From contig NZ_ML137709.1 in assembly GCF_004023625.1 (NCBI RefSeq), forward strand, positions 118,991 to 182,990: 64,000 nucleotides of DNA, given 5' to 3'. Below, one piece after another: positions 1 to 9,121 of the stretch. The notes below the pieces were generated by a model, which saw only the letters and a list, made by a program, of their open reading frames with translations, was not told the origin of the DNA and did not search any database. The position numbers and the translations under genes are program-made. Each line of letters begins with the position of its first letter. Positions within the stretch are counted from its first letter, which is position 1. Source of the stretch: Streptomyces cavernae. Lineage in GTDB: Bacteria > Actinomycetota > Actinomycetes > Streptomycetales > Streptomycetaceae.

Positions 1-13
1 GGGAGGGCGTCAC

Positions 14-823
14 GTGGACAGCGGGGCGACGGGGGCCGATGCGGAGCGCGAGCCGAACGGCACGGGCGTGCGGAGCGTACGGCGCGCCCTGGACATCCTC
101 AATCTGCTGAGCGAGGAGCGGCCGGCCATCACCTTGCGGGAGATCACCGACGCCACCGGTCTGCCGAAGACCACGGTGCTGCGCCTGGTCCAGACGCTGG
201 AGGAGAGCGGCCTGCTGTGGTCGGACAACGGCGGGTTCATCGCCGGCCCCGGCCTGTGGCGCTGGGCCTACCTCGCGCGCAGCCAGTGGGAGATCCCGCG
301 TGAGACGCGCAAGGTCATGCGGGACCTCGCGGACCGGCTGGGCGAGACGGTCAACATCTTCGTCGCCCGCGACCTCCACCGCGTCTGCGTCGCCCACGAG
401 GACAGCCCGCACCCCTTGCGGCACGTGGTCGACATCGGTGACGAACAGCCGCTGTGGGCCGGCGCGTCCTCGAAGATCCTGCTGCGCGACGCCCCCGACG
501 CCCTGCTGCGCCGCGTCGCGCTCGCCTCGCCGCACGGCGAGGGGCACGTGGAGCAGCTGCGCACCTCGGCGCAGGAGGCCGCGCGGCGCGGCCACGCGGT
601 GAGCAACAGCGAGTGGGACGAGGGGCTCACCGCCGTCGCGGTCCCGATCGCCGGGCCCAAAGGCGCCGTCATCGCCTCGCTGTCCGTGAGCGGACCCGAC
701 CACCGCTTCTCCTACGAGGCGATCGAGCGCTTCGCCGCGGACCTGAAGGAAGCGGCGCGACTGATCTGGGAACAGGGCTTCAACCACCCCCTCGGCCCCG
801 GGCGCCGCGGCGACAGGGCGTAG
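14..823 (+). CDS. IclR family transcriptional regulator
   Basis: A 269-residue DNA-binding regulator of the IclR family, which usually controls catabolic or uptake genes in response to a small effector. The N-terminal winged helix-turn-helix spans about residues 20-85, with RRALDILNLLSEE and the recognition segment TGLPKTTVLRLVQTLEESG. The effector-binding domain follows (about 90-258), with the family-typical GASSKILL and TAVAVPI segments. The GTG start at 14 lies eight bases after GGGAGG at 1-6. The next gene on the same strand is an MFS symporter preceded by an IclR-like dyad, so the transporter is the likely target. The length is normal for the family; the effector cannot be told from sequence. 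Confidence 0.9.
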   Translation: MDSGATGADAEREPNGTGVRSVRRALDILNLLSEERPAITLREITDATGLPKTTVLRLVQTLEESGLLWSDNGGFIAGPGLWRWAYLARSQWEIPRETRKVMRDLADRLGETVNIFVARDLHRVCVAHEDSPHPLRHVVDIGDEQPLWAGASSKILLRDAPDALLRRVALASPHGEGHVEQLRTSAQEAARRGHAVSNSEWDEGLTAVAVPIAGPKGAVIASLSVSGPDHRFSYEAIERFAADLKEAARLIWEQGFNHPLGPGRRGDRA

Positions 824-839
824 GGGCCGCCTGACACGA

Positions 840-1080
840 GGCCGCACGCGCCCAGGTCACAGGCGCGGCGCGGGACAGGACGAACCCACGCGGCCCCGCG
901 CGGCACAGCGCGGGACGACATCGCGCGGCCCGGCGCGGGACGGCGCACGACAAGACGAACCCACGCGGCACGGCGCGAGAGCACCGCGCGGCCCGGCGCG
1001 GGACGGGACGGCATCGCGCGGCCCGGCGCGGGACGGCGCGGGACGGGACCAATTCGCGCGGCACGGTACGGCGGCGCGGC
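840..1080. repeat. GC-rich dispersed 21-bp repeats
   Basis: Non-coding stretch between the IclR gene and the MFS gene. It holds three exact copies of gcgcggcccggcgcgggacgg (about 923-943, 986-1006, 1016-1036) among shorter variants of the same words. Open frames through it on the minus strand give only Arg/Pro/Ala-rich strings without family signature, so I read it as simple repeat rather than gene. 1081-1303 shows nothing recognisable. Confidence 0.6.
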
Positions 1081-1303
1081 ACGCACGCACCCCGTCCGCT
1101 CGCCGTGCCATCGCCGTCCACGGCGAGCGCGGGACCCGGCCGGCGCGGCGCACTGCCGCCGACGGCCACCATGGGGGCCACCGCGAGATCGCAGCGCTCG
1201 GTCATCCAGCGAGCCTCGGGCCGAGGGCCTGGTCTTCCGGTCTTCGATCTTCTCGGTGGCCCAGTGATCCAGTGGTCCCAGTGGTCCATCCCGTGGGACG
1301 AAT

Positions 1304-1320
1304 GCTCCGCTCAGCGGAAC
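1304..1320. promoter_or_regulatory. IclR-type operator upstream of the MFS gene
   Basis: The sequence gctccgctcagcggaac is a near-perfect 17-bp dyad, with arms GCTCCGC and GCGGAAC around TCA. It matches the GTTCCG-N-CGGAAC form common for IclR family operators. It sits about 110 bp before the MFS start and downstream of the iclR-like gene, so control of the transporter by that regulator is inferred. Confidence 0.5.
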
Positions 1321-1430
1321 AATTTGCCACCCAGGCCTTGCCCTGACACCGCGCTCCGCGTACTTTCCCTCCAACTCGGACCAATAGGTCCAGCATGCGG
1401 ACCGTACAGGCTCCACCAGGGAGGTTGGCA

Positions 1431-2765
1431 ATGAGCCGAAGTGACAGATCCGGTCCAGGCCCGGGCGCGGCCATCGGCAGTTTCGTCGGCGCCGTCGCCG
1501 ACTGGTACGACTTCTTCCTCTACGGCATCGTCGCCGGTCTGCTCTTCGACGAGTTGTTCTTCCCCGCGGCCGACCCGGCCGTCGGAACCCTGGCCGCCTG
1601 GTCCACCTTCGGCGTCGGCTTCCTCTTCCGTCCGCTGGGCGGCATCGTCTTCGGTCACTTCGGCGACCGGCTGGGCCGCAAGAAGATGCTGATTCTCACC
1701 ATGGTGATCATGGGGCTCTCCTCCACCCTGATCGGAGTGCTGCCCACCTACGCCGAAGCCGGCGTCTGGGCCCCCGCCCTGCTCGTCACCCTGCGCGCCA
1801 CTCAGGGCTTCGCGGTCGGCGGGGAATGGGGCGGAGCCGCGCTGATGGCGGTCGAGAGCGCCCCCGCCAAGTGGCGTTCCCTCTACAGCAGCGGTGTCCA
1901 GGTGGGAGCCTCCGTCGGACTGCTGCTGGCGACCGCCGCCGTCAAGTACACGTCCGTCCGCATGTCCGACGAGGCCTTCCACGACTGGGGCTGGCGTGTG
2001 CCCTTCCTCGTCAGCGGCGTCATCGTCGTCATCGGACTGATCGTCCGGGCCCTGGTCGACGAGTCGCCCGTCTTCGGCGCGCAGGTCGCCGCCCGCCCCG
2101 CGGCGGGGCGAAGACGGCCGCCGCTCCTCACCGCCGTCAGGGAACACCCGGCGGGCTTCCTCGCCATCATCGGTCTGCGCCTGGTCGAACTGCTCACCTT
2201 TTACTGTGTGACCACGTTCGCCCTGAGCTACGGCACCCGGGAGTACGGCCTCGACCGCGACGCACTGCTCGACATCAACCTGGTCGTAGGTGCGCTGGCC
2301 ATCGTCACCATCCCCCTCTTCGCCTATCTCGCGGACCGGTACACCCGCCGCTCCGTCTATCTGTGGGGCGCGGGCATCGGTGTCCTGTGCGCGCTCCCCT
2401 TCTTCGTGGCGCTGCGCTCGGGCTCGATGGTCCTGCTCCTGGTGGCGGCGATCCTGCTGGTCAACGGTGCCCACGATATGGCGGTGGCGGTCCAGCAGCC
2501 CTTGTTCACCGATATGTTCGGCCCCGAGTTCCGCTACAGCGGCGCGGGTGTCGGCTATCAACTGGCCAGTGTCATCGGCGGCGGCTTCACCCCGCTCATC
2601 GCCGGAACCCTGGTGCTGTGGGCGGGCGGCGACTGGGTCCTGGTCGCCCTGTATCTCCTGATCGGCTGCGGCATCTCCTTCACGGTCGCCCTCAACCTCC
2701 ATTCCGGCCCGCCGAGTTACCCGGACATCCGGAAGACACCGGCCCGGGAGGGCACCCGGGTCTGA
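1431..2765 (+). CDS. MFS transporter, metabolite:H+ symporter (MHS) type
   Basis: Integral membrane symporter of 444 residues, probably 12 helices, resembling the MHS subfamily (alpha-ketoglutarate, shikimate, proline/betaine carriers). Family marks are WYDFFLYG in helix 1, the loop motif GDRLGRKKMLILT after helix 2, GGEWGGAALMAVE in helix 4-5, and a matching ADRYTRRSVYL loop in the second half. I chose ATG 1431 because GGGAGG ends seven bases before it; an in-frame ATG at 1395 lacks such a site and would add a non-hydrophobic leader. It likely imports an organic acid or aromatic acid under the adjacent IclR protein. The substrate is not predictable from the sequence. Confidence 0.88.
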   Translation: MSRSDRSGPGPGAAIGSFVGAVADWYDFFLYGIVAGLLFDELFFPAADPAVGTLAAWSTFGVGFLFRPLGGIVFGHFGDRLGRKKMLILTMVIMGLSSTLIGVLPTYAEAGVWAPALLVTLRATQGFAVGGEWGGAALMAVESAPAKWRSLYSSGVQVGASVGLLLATAAVKYTSVRMSDEAFHDWGWRVPFLVSGVIVVIGLIVRALVDESPVFGAQVAARPAAGRRRPPLLTAVREHPAGFLAIIGLRLVELLTFYCVTTFALSYGTREYGLDRDALLDINLVVGALAIVTIPLFAYLADRYTRRSVYLWGAGIGVLCALPFFVALRSGSMVLLLVAAILLVNGAHDMAVAVQQPLFTDMFGPEFRYSGAGVGYQLASVIGGGFTPLIAGTLVLWAGGDWVLVALYLLIGCGISFTVALNLHSGPPSYPDIRKTPAREGTRV

Positions 2766-3021
2766 CCGATCCCTCGTCGCCCAACGGATCCTCATCGCCC
2801 CGCGATCCCTCGTCGCACCACGAAGCCCTCGTCACGATCTCGGCGCGGGCGGCGAGGGGCGGGCGGGCCGACTCCGTCCCCGCACCGCGACGTGTGTCCA
2901 GCACCTTCTGGTGCCGGACGCACTCATGCACTCATGTCCGGTTCAGTCCCGGACCGCCGACCGCGCCAACGGCGCCAACCGCGTTCCGGGCCCGCGGGGC
3001 GTCAGCCGGGCCGGCGGGATA

Positions 3022-3735
3022 TCAACCCGGCCGGCAGGGCAGGCTCGTGGACGCACCACCGCCGGAGCCGGAGACGACGTACCCGAAGGTCGTGCTCCTG
3101 CCCGGATCCAGCGAGCCGTTTCAGTCGGCGTTGTGCACCATCACCGCCTGTCCCTGGGTGGTGTGTCTGCCGCCCCAGAGATTGGTGATCGACTGGCCGG
3201 CGGGCAGACCGAAGTCCACCATCCAGCCGAGCATCGGTACGTCACCGGTGTTGGTGACGGTGACCTCGGCCTGGTAGCCGCCGTTCCAGCTGCCCGTCGC
3301 CCTGCGGGTGGCGGTGCAGGCACCCGGCGGGGACTCGGTTGGGTTGCCCGGGTCGTGAATGCCCGTGACCTCGCCGTTGCCGCCGTCGAAGACGACGTCG
3401 GAGCAGGAGTAGAAGGTCTCCGTGCTGTCGGAGCGCTGCCACACCATGTAGATGACATGGCGCCCTGACTTGCCGTCAGGAAGCCTGCCGGTCCAGGAGT
3501 AGTTGGCCTCGACGCTGGCCGGGTTGACGGGTTTGATCTCGCCGGTGTCGGTCAGTGCGTCCCGCCAGCACAGGAACGTACGGCTGCCCGGCTTCATCGG
3601 GGTGCCGTGGGCCTCCGCCCGGCCGCCCGCCGTGAACACCAGGCCGAGCGCGGGGACGGTGGTGACCAGGGCGAGCAGGACGAGGAGCAGGGCGCTGTGC
3701 CGGGTGGACAGTAATCCCAACCTTGTCGAGAGCAT
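3022..3735 (-). pseudogene. Decayed AA10 lytic polysaccharide monooxygenase with CBM2
   Basis: Remnant of a secreted copper LPMO for chitin or cellulose. The signal peptide of about 42 residues is intact and ends before the mature His of HGTPMKPGSRTFLC. Two lesions are visible. First, the catalytic domain jumps from PVNPAS straight to YSWTGRLPDGKSGRH, losing roughly 100 residues, including the segment that holds the second histidine of the copper brace. Second, in the CBM2 the codon after VMVHNAD is TGA (3121-3123) where the family has Trp (TGG). Reading through it gives NGSLDPGRSTTFGY and a closing Cys before the true stop at 3022-3024. ATG 3735 has AGGAC upstream. The CebR operator 90 bp upstream is intact. 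Confidence 0.8.
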
Positions 3736-3823
3736 GACAAGTCCTGCCCTTCGGTCGGTGGACGTTGCGAGAGCGGGCGAGCGTGAGGCGGGAGCGTCCG
3801 GGGCGGGTTCCGGTCCACCGTGA

Positions 3824-3837
3824 TGGGAGCGCTCCCA
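3824..3837. promoter_or_regulatory. CebR operator
   Basis: tgggagcgctccca is a perfect 14-bp palindrome identical to the known CebR box of Streptomyces. CebR is the LacI-family repressor that releases cellulolytic genes in response to cello-oligosaccharides. It lies 89 bp upstream of the LPMO start. Confidence 0.85.
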
Positions 3838-4285
3838 CCTCACTTCTGTGCGAACGTAGCGCGCGACGCGGAAGCTGTAAACGCTCGGCGCGGGGGCATT
3901 CCGGACATGCCTCGAATGCGGCGCCCAGCCCAGGGGCCTCTGCGCGCCTCCAGTTCGTCGCGATGCCTTCGGGACGCCTCGAGACTCCGCGGGATCCCTT
4001 CGGATTCCCCGATCCTTTCTCCGGATCCTTCGACGAGCGGACGACTGTGACGCACGACGAGCGACGGCAGTGACGCGCGAACCTGAGGCGTAACCGAAGT
4101 CCGAGCAGACGGTGACAACCCATATGGCGGGTTTGTTCAGGTATGCGATTCTGGTGTGTGGGTGCCCCGCTGCTCATGGGGTGCGGTCCGGCGCCGCCGG
4201 GTCCGGCGTCCGCGCCGTCGCCGCCTGCGTTCCGGGGGCCTCCACCTGCCGGCACCTGCGGCATGGACGGGAGGTAGGTGCGGAA
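3838..4285. other. Intergenic region between LPMO and SpoIIE genes
   Basis: About 450 bp between divergent genes. 3838-4110 shows no coding signature and presumably holds both promoters. From 4112 the frame of the next gene is open, but its translation (Cys/Gly/Ala-rich, no domain) looks non-coding. Confidence 0.4.
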
Positions 4286-7024
4286 ATGCCCCATCACGGC
4301 GGTGCCCGGACCGCGGTCTCGGGGCTGCGGGCGTTCGGGGCCGGGGCGGAAGACACCGGTCCGCCCTCCGTGGCGTCGGAGCCCGCCGCACGGGAGCGGG
4401 TCCTTGCGTACGCCGGGGCGGCACTGGCCGCCGTCTACGCACACTGCGACGGCGGCGAGGAGCTCCGGCTGGTCGAGACGGCCGGAGGCGCCCGTACCCG
4501 GTACGGGCTGCCGGAACGGTTCACGCTGTCCGGTGACTCGCCCGTGGCCGACGCGTTCCGCGTCGGCGGGCCGCTGTGGCTGAGCCCCGCGGCCCTCGCC
4601 TCCCACCACGAGGGTGAGCGGGCGACGCTCTGGGCCGGCATGTCTCTCGGGGTGCTGCCGCTCATCGCGGAGGTGGCGGCGAGCGAAGCGCTGGGCTGCC
4701 TCGTCGTCGTGGGGGACGACGCCGAGGGCTTCGGGGACGAGCAGCGCAGCTTCCTCGAACGGTACGCGGCCGCGATCGCCGACAAGCTCCGGGGCGAGAC
4801 CGCGCCGTCGAGGCCGACGCCCCTGCTGGACCCGGCACTGCAGGCCCTGCGCGTCGGTTCGTTCGTCCTGGTGCCGGACACCGGCCTGATCGAGGCGGAC
4901 ACCACCCTGCTCGAACTGCTCGGCATCTCGGAGGACGACTTCGACGGCAAGACGGACACACTGCTCGCGCAGACCGTCCCGGAGGACCTGCCCGCGCTGA
5001 TGTCGGTGGTGGAGCCGTCTGCGCAGGCCGCCGGCCGCCGGGAGCTGGAGTTCCGGATCCGCCGGAACACCGGTGAACTGTGCTGGCTGCGGATGGGCTG
5101 CCGGGTGGTCAAGGGCAGTGACGCCGTGCCCGAGCAGGTGCTGGGCGTGGTGACCGCGGCCTCCGTGCTCCGCAAGAGCGCCGACGACGTCTCCAAGCTG
5201 CAGTGGCTGACCACCGCGCTCGACGACGCCACGTCGGTCCGGGACGTCAGCCGGGTGGTGGTCGCGGCCCTGCGCGAGCCGCTGGCAGCCGACCGGGTGG
5301 CCCTCGCCGAACTGCAGGACGACCGGCTGGCGGTCACCGTCCTCGATCCGCCGCAGGCCGGCGCCTGGCCGCAGCTGTGGCGCACGGAGTGGCGTTCGGA
5401 GTGGCCCGAAGCCCCCGTCAGCGCTCTGCCCACGCTTCAGGCGGCGCTGAGGGACGGGCGGATGGGCCTGTGGCCCGCGGGCGCCCCGCTCGAACCCGGG
5501 CTCGCGGGCGTGGGCCCCGGCGGGCTCGCCGTACTGCCGTTGCCGGCCAAGGGCCGGGTCGCCGGTGTGTGCCTGGTCGGCTGGGACCAACCGCATGACT
5601 TCGTTCCGGAGGAGAGGTCGCTGCTCACGGCGACGGCGGGGCTGGTCGGGCAGGCGCTGAAGCGTGCGCACGCGTACGACGCCGAGCAGGAGCTCGCCAC
5701 GATGCTGCAGCGCAGTCTGCTGCCGCGTCGTCTGCCCGAACTGCCCGGGGGAACCGCGGTCGCCCGCTATCTGCCCGCCAAACGGGGGCTTCAGGTGGGC
5801 GGTGACTGGTACGACGTCATCGCGCTCTCCGAGGGGCGGGTGGCCCTGGTCATCGGTGATGTGCAGGGGCACAGCGCCGGCGCCGCGACGATCATGGGCC
5901 AGATGCGCACCGCCGTCCGGGCCTACGCCGTGGAGGGCCATCCGCCGGACGTCGTCGTCTCGCACGCCAACCGCCTGCTCGTCGGCATGGAGACCGACCT
6001 CTTCGCCACCTGCTGCTACGTCGAACTGGACATGGAAGAGGGCAACGCGCTGTTCGTCCGGGCCGGCCACCTGGCACCGCTGATGCGCCACCCCGACGGA
6101 AGCTCCGAGGAGATCCAGGTCGAGGGCGGGCTGCCGCTCGGCGTACTGGAGGAGGCGGACTTCCCGCTGACCGCGGTGGCGCTGACCCCGGGTACGGTCC
6201 TCGCCCTGGTGACCGACGGTCTGGTGGAGTCCGCGGGGCTGCACCTGGACGAGGGCATGCGCCGTACGCGCGTCGCGCTGGCCGTGGCCGACCCCACGGA
6301 CCCCGGGCGGATGGCCGACGAACTGCTGGGCGACGAGGGCCGTCGTGAGGACGACGTGGCGGTGCTACTGCTGCGCTACGACGGGATGAAGGTCCGGCCG
6401 GTCCGGGCCGGCTGGGTGGTCTGGCGGCTGCCCGACGCCGTGATGCACGCCCGCCGTTTCACCGCGCGCACCCTGCGTTCCTGGCGGATCGCGGAGGCGG
6501 CCGATTCGGTGCTGCTCGTCGTCTCGGAGCTGGTCACCAACGCCCTGGTGCACACCCAGGGGGCGGTGCGCCTCGATCTCACGCTCGCCGCGGACCGGGT
6601 GCGGGTCACCGTGAGCGACTCCTCGCCGCGGGCACCCGCCAAGCCGGTGATCGTGGACTGGGAGGCGACCGGTGGCCGGGGTCTGCTCCTGGTGGAGGCG
6701 ATGTCGGCGTCCTGGGGCACGGTGCCGGTCGGCGGAGGCAAGCAGGTGTGGAGCGAGATCGTCGTACCGCCCCGCGAGCCCGGTCCCGTCGAGGCGGACG
6801 ACCTCCCCGCGGGCCTGGCGCCCGGACCGGGCGACGCCGCGCCGCCCGGGTTCCGGGCCGGGCCGGGCACCGCGCCGCCGGGGCCCCGGGCCGAGTCGCG
6901 CGAAACCGGGCTGCCGGGCCCGCGGGACGATCCCCACGCACCCGGTCCGGCCGGTGACCCGGTCCGGGACAAGAGGCGCCGTGCCGGCCGGAGAGAGCGA
7001 GGGGGTCCGCGATGGGGATCCTGA
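4286..7024 (+). CDS. GAF/PAS sensor with SpoIIE phosphatase and HATPase domains
   Basis: Cytoplasmic signalling protein of 912 residues. In order: a GAF-like domain (about 30-175), a PAS-like domain (about 190-300), a second GAF (about 310-460), a SpoIIE/PP2C phosphatase (about 480-690) and an RsbW-type HATPase (about 715-835), then a Pro/Gly-rich tail. Phosphatase marks are GGDWYDVI, GDVQGHSAG and RAGHLAP; ATPase marks are SELVTNALVHT and GGRGLLLVEAM. Such proteins dephosphorylate anti-sigma antagonists and bind sigma factors in partner switching. ATG 4286 has GGGAGG about ten bases upstream; an in-frame ATG at 4112 is the alternative. Its 3' end overlaps the binding-protein gene by 13 bp, so the pair is translationally coupled and the lipoprotein's ligand may be what the pathway senses. 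That link is inferred. Confidence 0.88.
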   Translation: MPHHGGARTAVSGLRAFGAGAEDTGPPSVASEPAARERVLAYAGAALAAVYAHCDGGEELRLVETAGGARTRYGLPERFTLSGDSPVADAFRVGGPLWLSPAALASHHEGERATLWAGMSLGVLPLIAEVAASEALGCLVVVGDDAEGFGDEQRSFLERYAAAIADKLRGETAPSRPTPLLDPALQALRVGSFVLVPDTGLIEADTTLLELLGISEDDFDGKTDTLLAQTVPEDLPALMSVVEPSAQAAGRRELEFRIRRNTGELCWLRMGCRVVKGSDAVPEQVLGVVTAASVLRKSADDVSKLQWLTTALDDATSVRDVSRVVVAALREPLAADRVALAELQDDRLAVTVLDPPQAGAWPQLWRTEWRSEWPEAPVSALPTLQAALRDGRMGLWPAGAPLEPGLAGVGPGGLAVLPLPAKGRVAGVCLVGWDQPHDFVPEERSLLTATAGLVGQALKRAHAYDAEQELATMLQRSLLPRRLPELPGGTAVARYLPAKRGLQVGGDWYDVIALSEGRVALVIGDVQGHSAGAATIMGQMRTAVRAYAVEGHPPDVVVSHANRLLVGMETDLFATCCYVELDMEEGNALFVRAGHLAPLMRHPDGSSEEIQVEGGLPLGVLEEADFPLTAVALTPGTVLALVTDGLVESAGLHLDEGMRRTRVALAVADPTDPGRMADELLGDEGRREDDVAVLLLRYDGMKVRPVRAGWVVWRLPDAVMHARRFTARTLRSWRIAEAADSVLLVVSELVTNALVHTQGAVRLDLTLAADRVRVTVSDSSPRAPAKPVIVDWEATGGRGLLLVEAMSASWGTVPVGGGKQVWSEIVVPPREPGPVEADDLPAGLAPGPGDAAPPGFRAGPGTAPPGPRAESRETGLPGPRDDPHAPGPAGDPVRDKRRRAGRRERGGPRWGS

Positions 7025-8115
7025 ACACCCTGTGGACCCTCAGGCGCAGCGCGCTCGCCGCCGTGTGCGCGGGCCTCCTGGCCGTGACCCTGGCCGGTTG
7101 CCAGGAGGACGGGGCGGCGGGGGGCGGGAACGGCATCACCGTCGGGCTGCTGATGCCCAACCGGGGAACCCCCCGCTGGGAGGCCTCCGACCGGCCCCTG
7201 ATCGAGAAGAGGGTGAAGGAGCTGTGTGACGACTGCTCCTTCGTGTACGCCAACGCCGAGAACGACGTGACCAGTCAGCAGCGGCAGATGACGTCCATGA
7301 TCACCAAGGGGGTCGAGGTCCTCATCCTCACCGCCACCGACCCCAAGGCGCTCCGCTCGTCGGTCCAGGCGGCGGACAACGCGGGCGTCCCGGTCGTCGC
7401 CTACGACCGGCTCGCCGAAGGCCCGATCTCGGGCTTCGTCAGCTTCGACGGTGCGCAGGTCGGCAGGCTCCAGGGCGAGGCGCTGCTCAGAGCCATGGGA
7501 GAGCAGGCGCACGACGGTCAGATCGTCATGATGAACGGCGATCCGACCTCCCCCAACGCGGCCTGGTTCGCCGACGGGGCCCGGTCCGTCCTCCAGGGCC
7601 AGGTGAAGATCGGCAAGTCGTACGAGACCCCGGGCTGGCGGGCGGCGAACGCCCACGCCAACATGTCGGCCGCCATCAGTGCCCTGGGCCCGGACCGGAT
7701 CGACGGTGTCCTGGCGGCCAACGACACCATCGCCGCCGGTGTCATCTCCTCCCTCAAGAGCGCCCGGATCACGCCGCTGCCACCCGTGACCGGCCAGGAC
7801 GCCGAACTCGACGCTGTGCGGCGCATCGTCCGGGGCGAGCAGTACATGACCGTGTACAAGCCCTTCGAGACGGAGGCCGACGCGGCCGCCGCCATGGCGA
7901 TCGCCCTGGGACGCGGCGAGGGGCTCGACGGCATCGCCACGACGACGTACGACAGCCCCACCACCGAGGACGTCCCGGCCGTGCTGCTCACCCCGGTCGC
8001 CGTGACGGTCGACAACATCCGCCGGACGCTCGTCGACGAAGGCGTGTACACGATCGACGAGATCTGCGTCCCCCGTCTCCGCTCCGCCTGCGACGAAGCC
8101 GGACTCACCCGGTGA
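7012..8115 (+). CDS. Sugar ABC transporter substrate-binding lipoprotein (XylF-like)
   Basis: Extracytoplasmic binding protein of 367 residues, periplasmic-binding-protein type I fold (D-xylose/ribose class). The signal peptide ends in the lipobox LAGC (Cys about residue 29). The ligand domain shows the xylose-binding pattern: VGLLMPNRGTPRW, QQRQMTSMITKGV, VVAYDRL, SFDGAQVGRLQGEAL, VLAANDTIAAGV and PVTGQDAELDAV. It starts inside the 3' end of the SpoIIE-type gene (13-bp overlap) and is followed after 33 bp by an ABC ATPase, so the three form an operon. The matching permease is not intact. The ligand is probably a pentose or other sugar. It could serve as a sensor subunit rather than a transport subunit. 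Confidence 0.88.
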   Translation: MGILNTLWTLRRSALAAVCAGLLAVTLAGCQEDGAAGGGNGITVGLLMPNRGTPRWEASDRPLIEKRVKELCDDCSFVYANAENDVTSQQRQMTSMITKGVEVLILTATDPKALRSSVQAADNAGVPVVAYDRLAEGPISGFVSFDGAQVGRLQGEALLRAMGEQAHDGQIVMMNGDPTSPNAAWFADGARSVLQGQVKIGKSYETPGWRAANAHANMSAAISALGPDRIDGVLAANDTIAAGVISSLKSARITPLPPVTGQDAELDAVRRIVRGEQYMTVYKPFETEADAAAAMAIALGRGEGLDGIATTTYDSPTTEDVPAVLLTPVAVTVDNIRRTLVDEGVYTIDEICVPRLRSACDEAGLTR

Positions 8116-8148
8116 GGGGCGAGGGAGGGACGAGGGAGGTGGTTCACG

Positions 8149-8928
8149 GTGGCGTTCCCGCCCGTGCTGGCGCTGCGCGGTGTATCCAAGCGGTTCGGCG
8201 GCGTGCAGGCCCTGATGGATGTCGAGCTCCAGATCCGGGCCGGAGAGGTGGTCGCCCTGGTGGGCGACAACGGCGCCGGAAAGTCCACCCTCATCAAGGT
8301 GATCTCGGGTGTGGGCCCCGCCGACAGGGGCGTCATCGAGTGGGAGGGCCGGCTCGTGTCGATCAGGCGCCCGCACGACGCCCACGCGCTGGGCATCGCG
8401 ACCGTCTACCAGGACCTCGCGATGTGCGACAACCTCGACGTCGTCGCCAATCTCTTCCTCGGCCGGGAGATCGACAGGGTCGGCATTCTCGACGAGGTGG
8501 AGATGGAGCGCCGCGCCCGCGAACTGATGCGGGCCCTGTCCATCCGTGTCCCCGATGTACGCATGCCGGTCGCCGCCCTGTCCGCGGGGCAGCGGCAGGC
8601 CGTCGCGATCTCCCGCTCGCTGATGGGCTCGCCCAAGGTCCTCCTCCTCGACGAGCCCACCGCCGCGCTAGGTGTCGAACAGACCAGCCACCTCCTCGAC
8701 CTCATCGAGGAACTGCGCGACCGCGGCCTCGCGGTACTCCTCATCAGCCACAACATGGGCGACATCAAGGCCGTCGCGGATCGTGTCGCGGTCCTGCGCC
8801 TCGGCCGCAACAACGGTCTGTTCGACGTGAACACCACCCCGCAGGAGCAGATCATCTCCTCGATCACGGGCGCCGCGGACAACGCCGTGGCCCACCGCAC
8901 CACGAGCGGCGAGGAGGCGTGGCCGTGA
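8149..8928 (+). CDS. Sugar ABC transporter ATP-binding protein
   Basis: A 259-residue ATPase that would energise the sugar importer. It has Walker A GDNGAGKS, Q-loop VYQDLAMC, signature LSAGQRQAVAISRSL, Walker B VLLLDEPTAALG and switch His in LLISHNM. It has a single nucleotide-binding domain, as in XylG-like actinobacterial proteins of this size, not the duplicated RbsA form. The GTG start at 8149 follows GAGGGAGG. The gene is 33 bp after the binding protein. Its stop overlaps a GTG (8925) that would open the next gene, where a permease is expected but only a remnant is found. Confidence 0.9.
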   Translation: MAFPPVLALRGVSKRFGGVQALMDVELQIRAGEVVALVGDNGAGKSTLIKVISGVGPADRGVIEWEGRLVSIRRPHDAHALGIATVYQDLAMCDNLDVVANLFLGREIDRVGILDEVEMERRARELMRALSIRVPDVRMPVAALSAGQRQAVAISRSLMGSPKVLLLDEPTAALGVEQTSHLLDLIEELRDRGLAVLLISHNMGDIKAVADRVAVLRLGRNNGLFDVNTTPQEQIISSITGAADNAVAHRTTSGEEAWP

Positions 8929-9036
8929 GGAGCGCGGACGGCTCGGCGACCTCTTCCGGGATCCGGAGCGGTGACGCGGGGCACGAGTGCGGCGCTGTCG
9001 GTTCTGCTTCGCCGGTTCGCGGGAGTTCCACGGTGA
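8925..9036 (+). pseudogene. Probable 5' remnant of the ABC permease gene
   Basis: GTG 8925 overlaps the ATPase stop (GTGA), the usual arrangement for the permease of such operons. About 20 codons later the plausible reading jumps frame to GTSAALSVLLRRFAGVPR, which resembles the cytoplasmic N-terminus preceding helix 1 of XylH-like permeases, and then stops at 9034-9036. No transmembrane segment follows in any frame. I infer a deletion and frameshift that removed the permease; the resemblance is from memory and the call is weak. Confidence 0.3.
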
Positions 9037-9121
9037 ACTCCGTACGCCCCGGGGCGCTGTCCGCGTGGATGCGCCCTCCGTGGGCCGCCGTGTCCGAGCT
9101 TTTCGCCGCCACCGCCGAGGA

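Noticed and set aside
3121..3123. In-frame TGA in the LPMO as selenocysteine
   Set aside because: The family has Trp at this place, no SECIS-like structure is apparent and the gene has a second lesion. A nonsense change is simpler.
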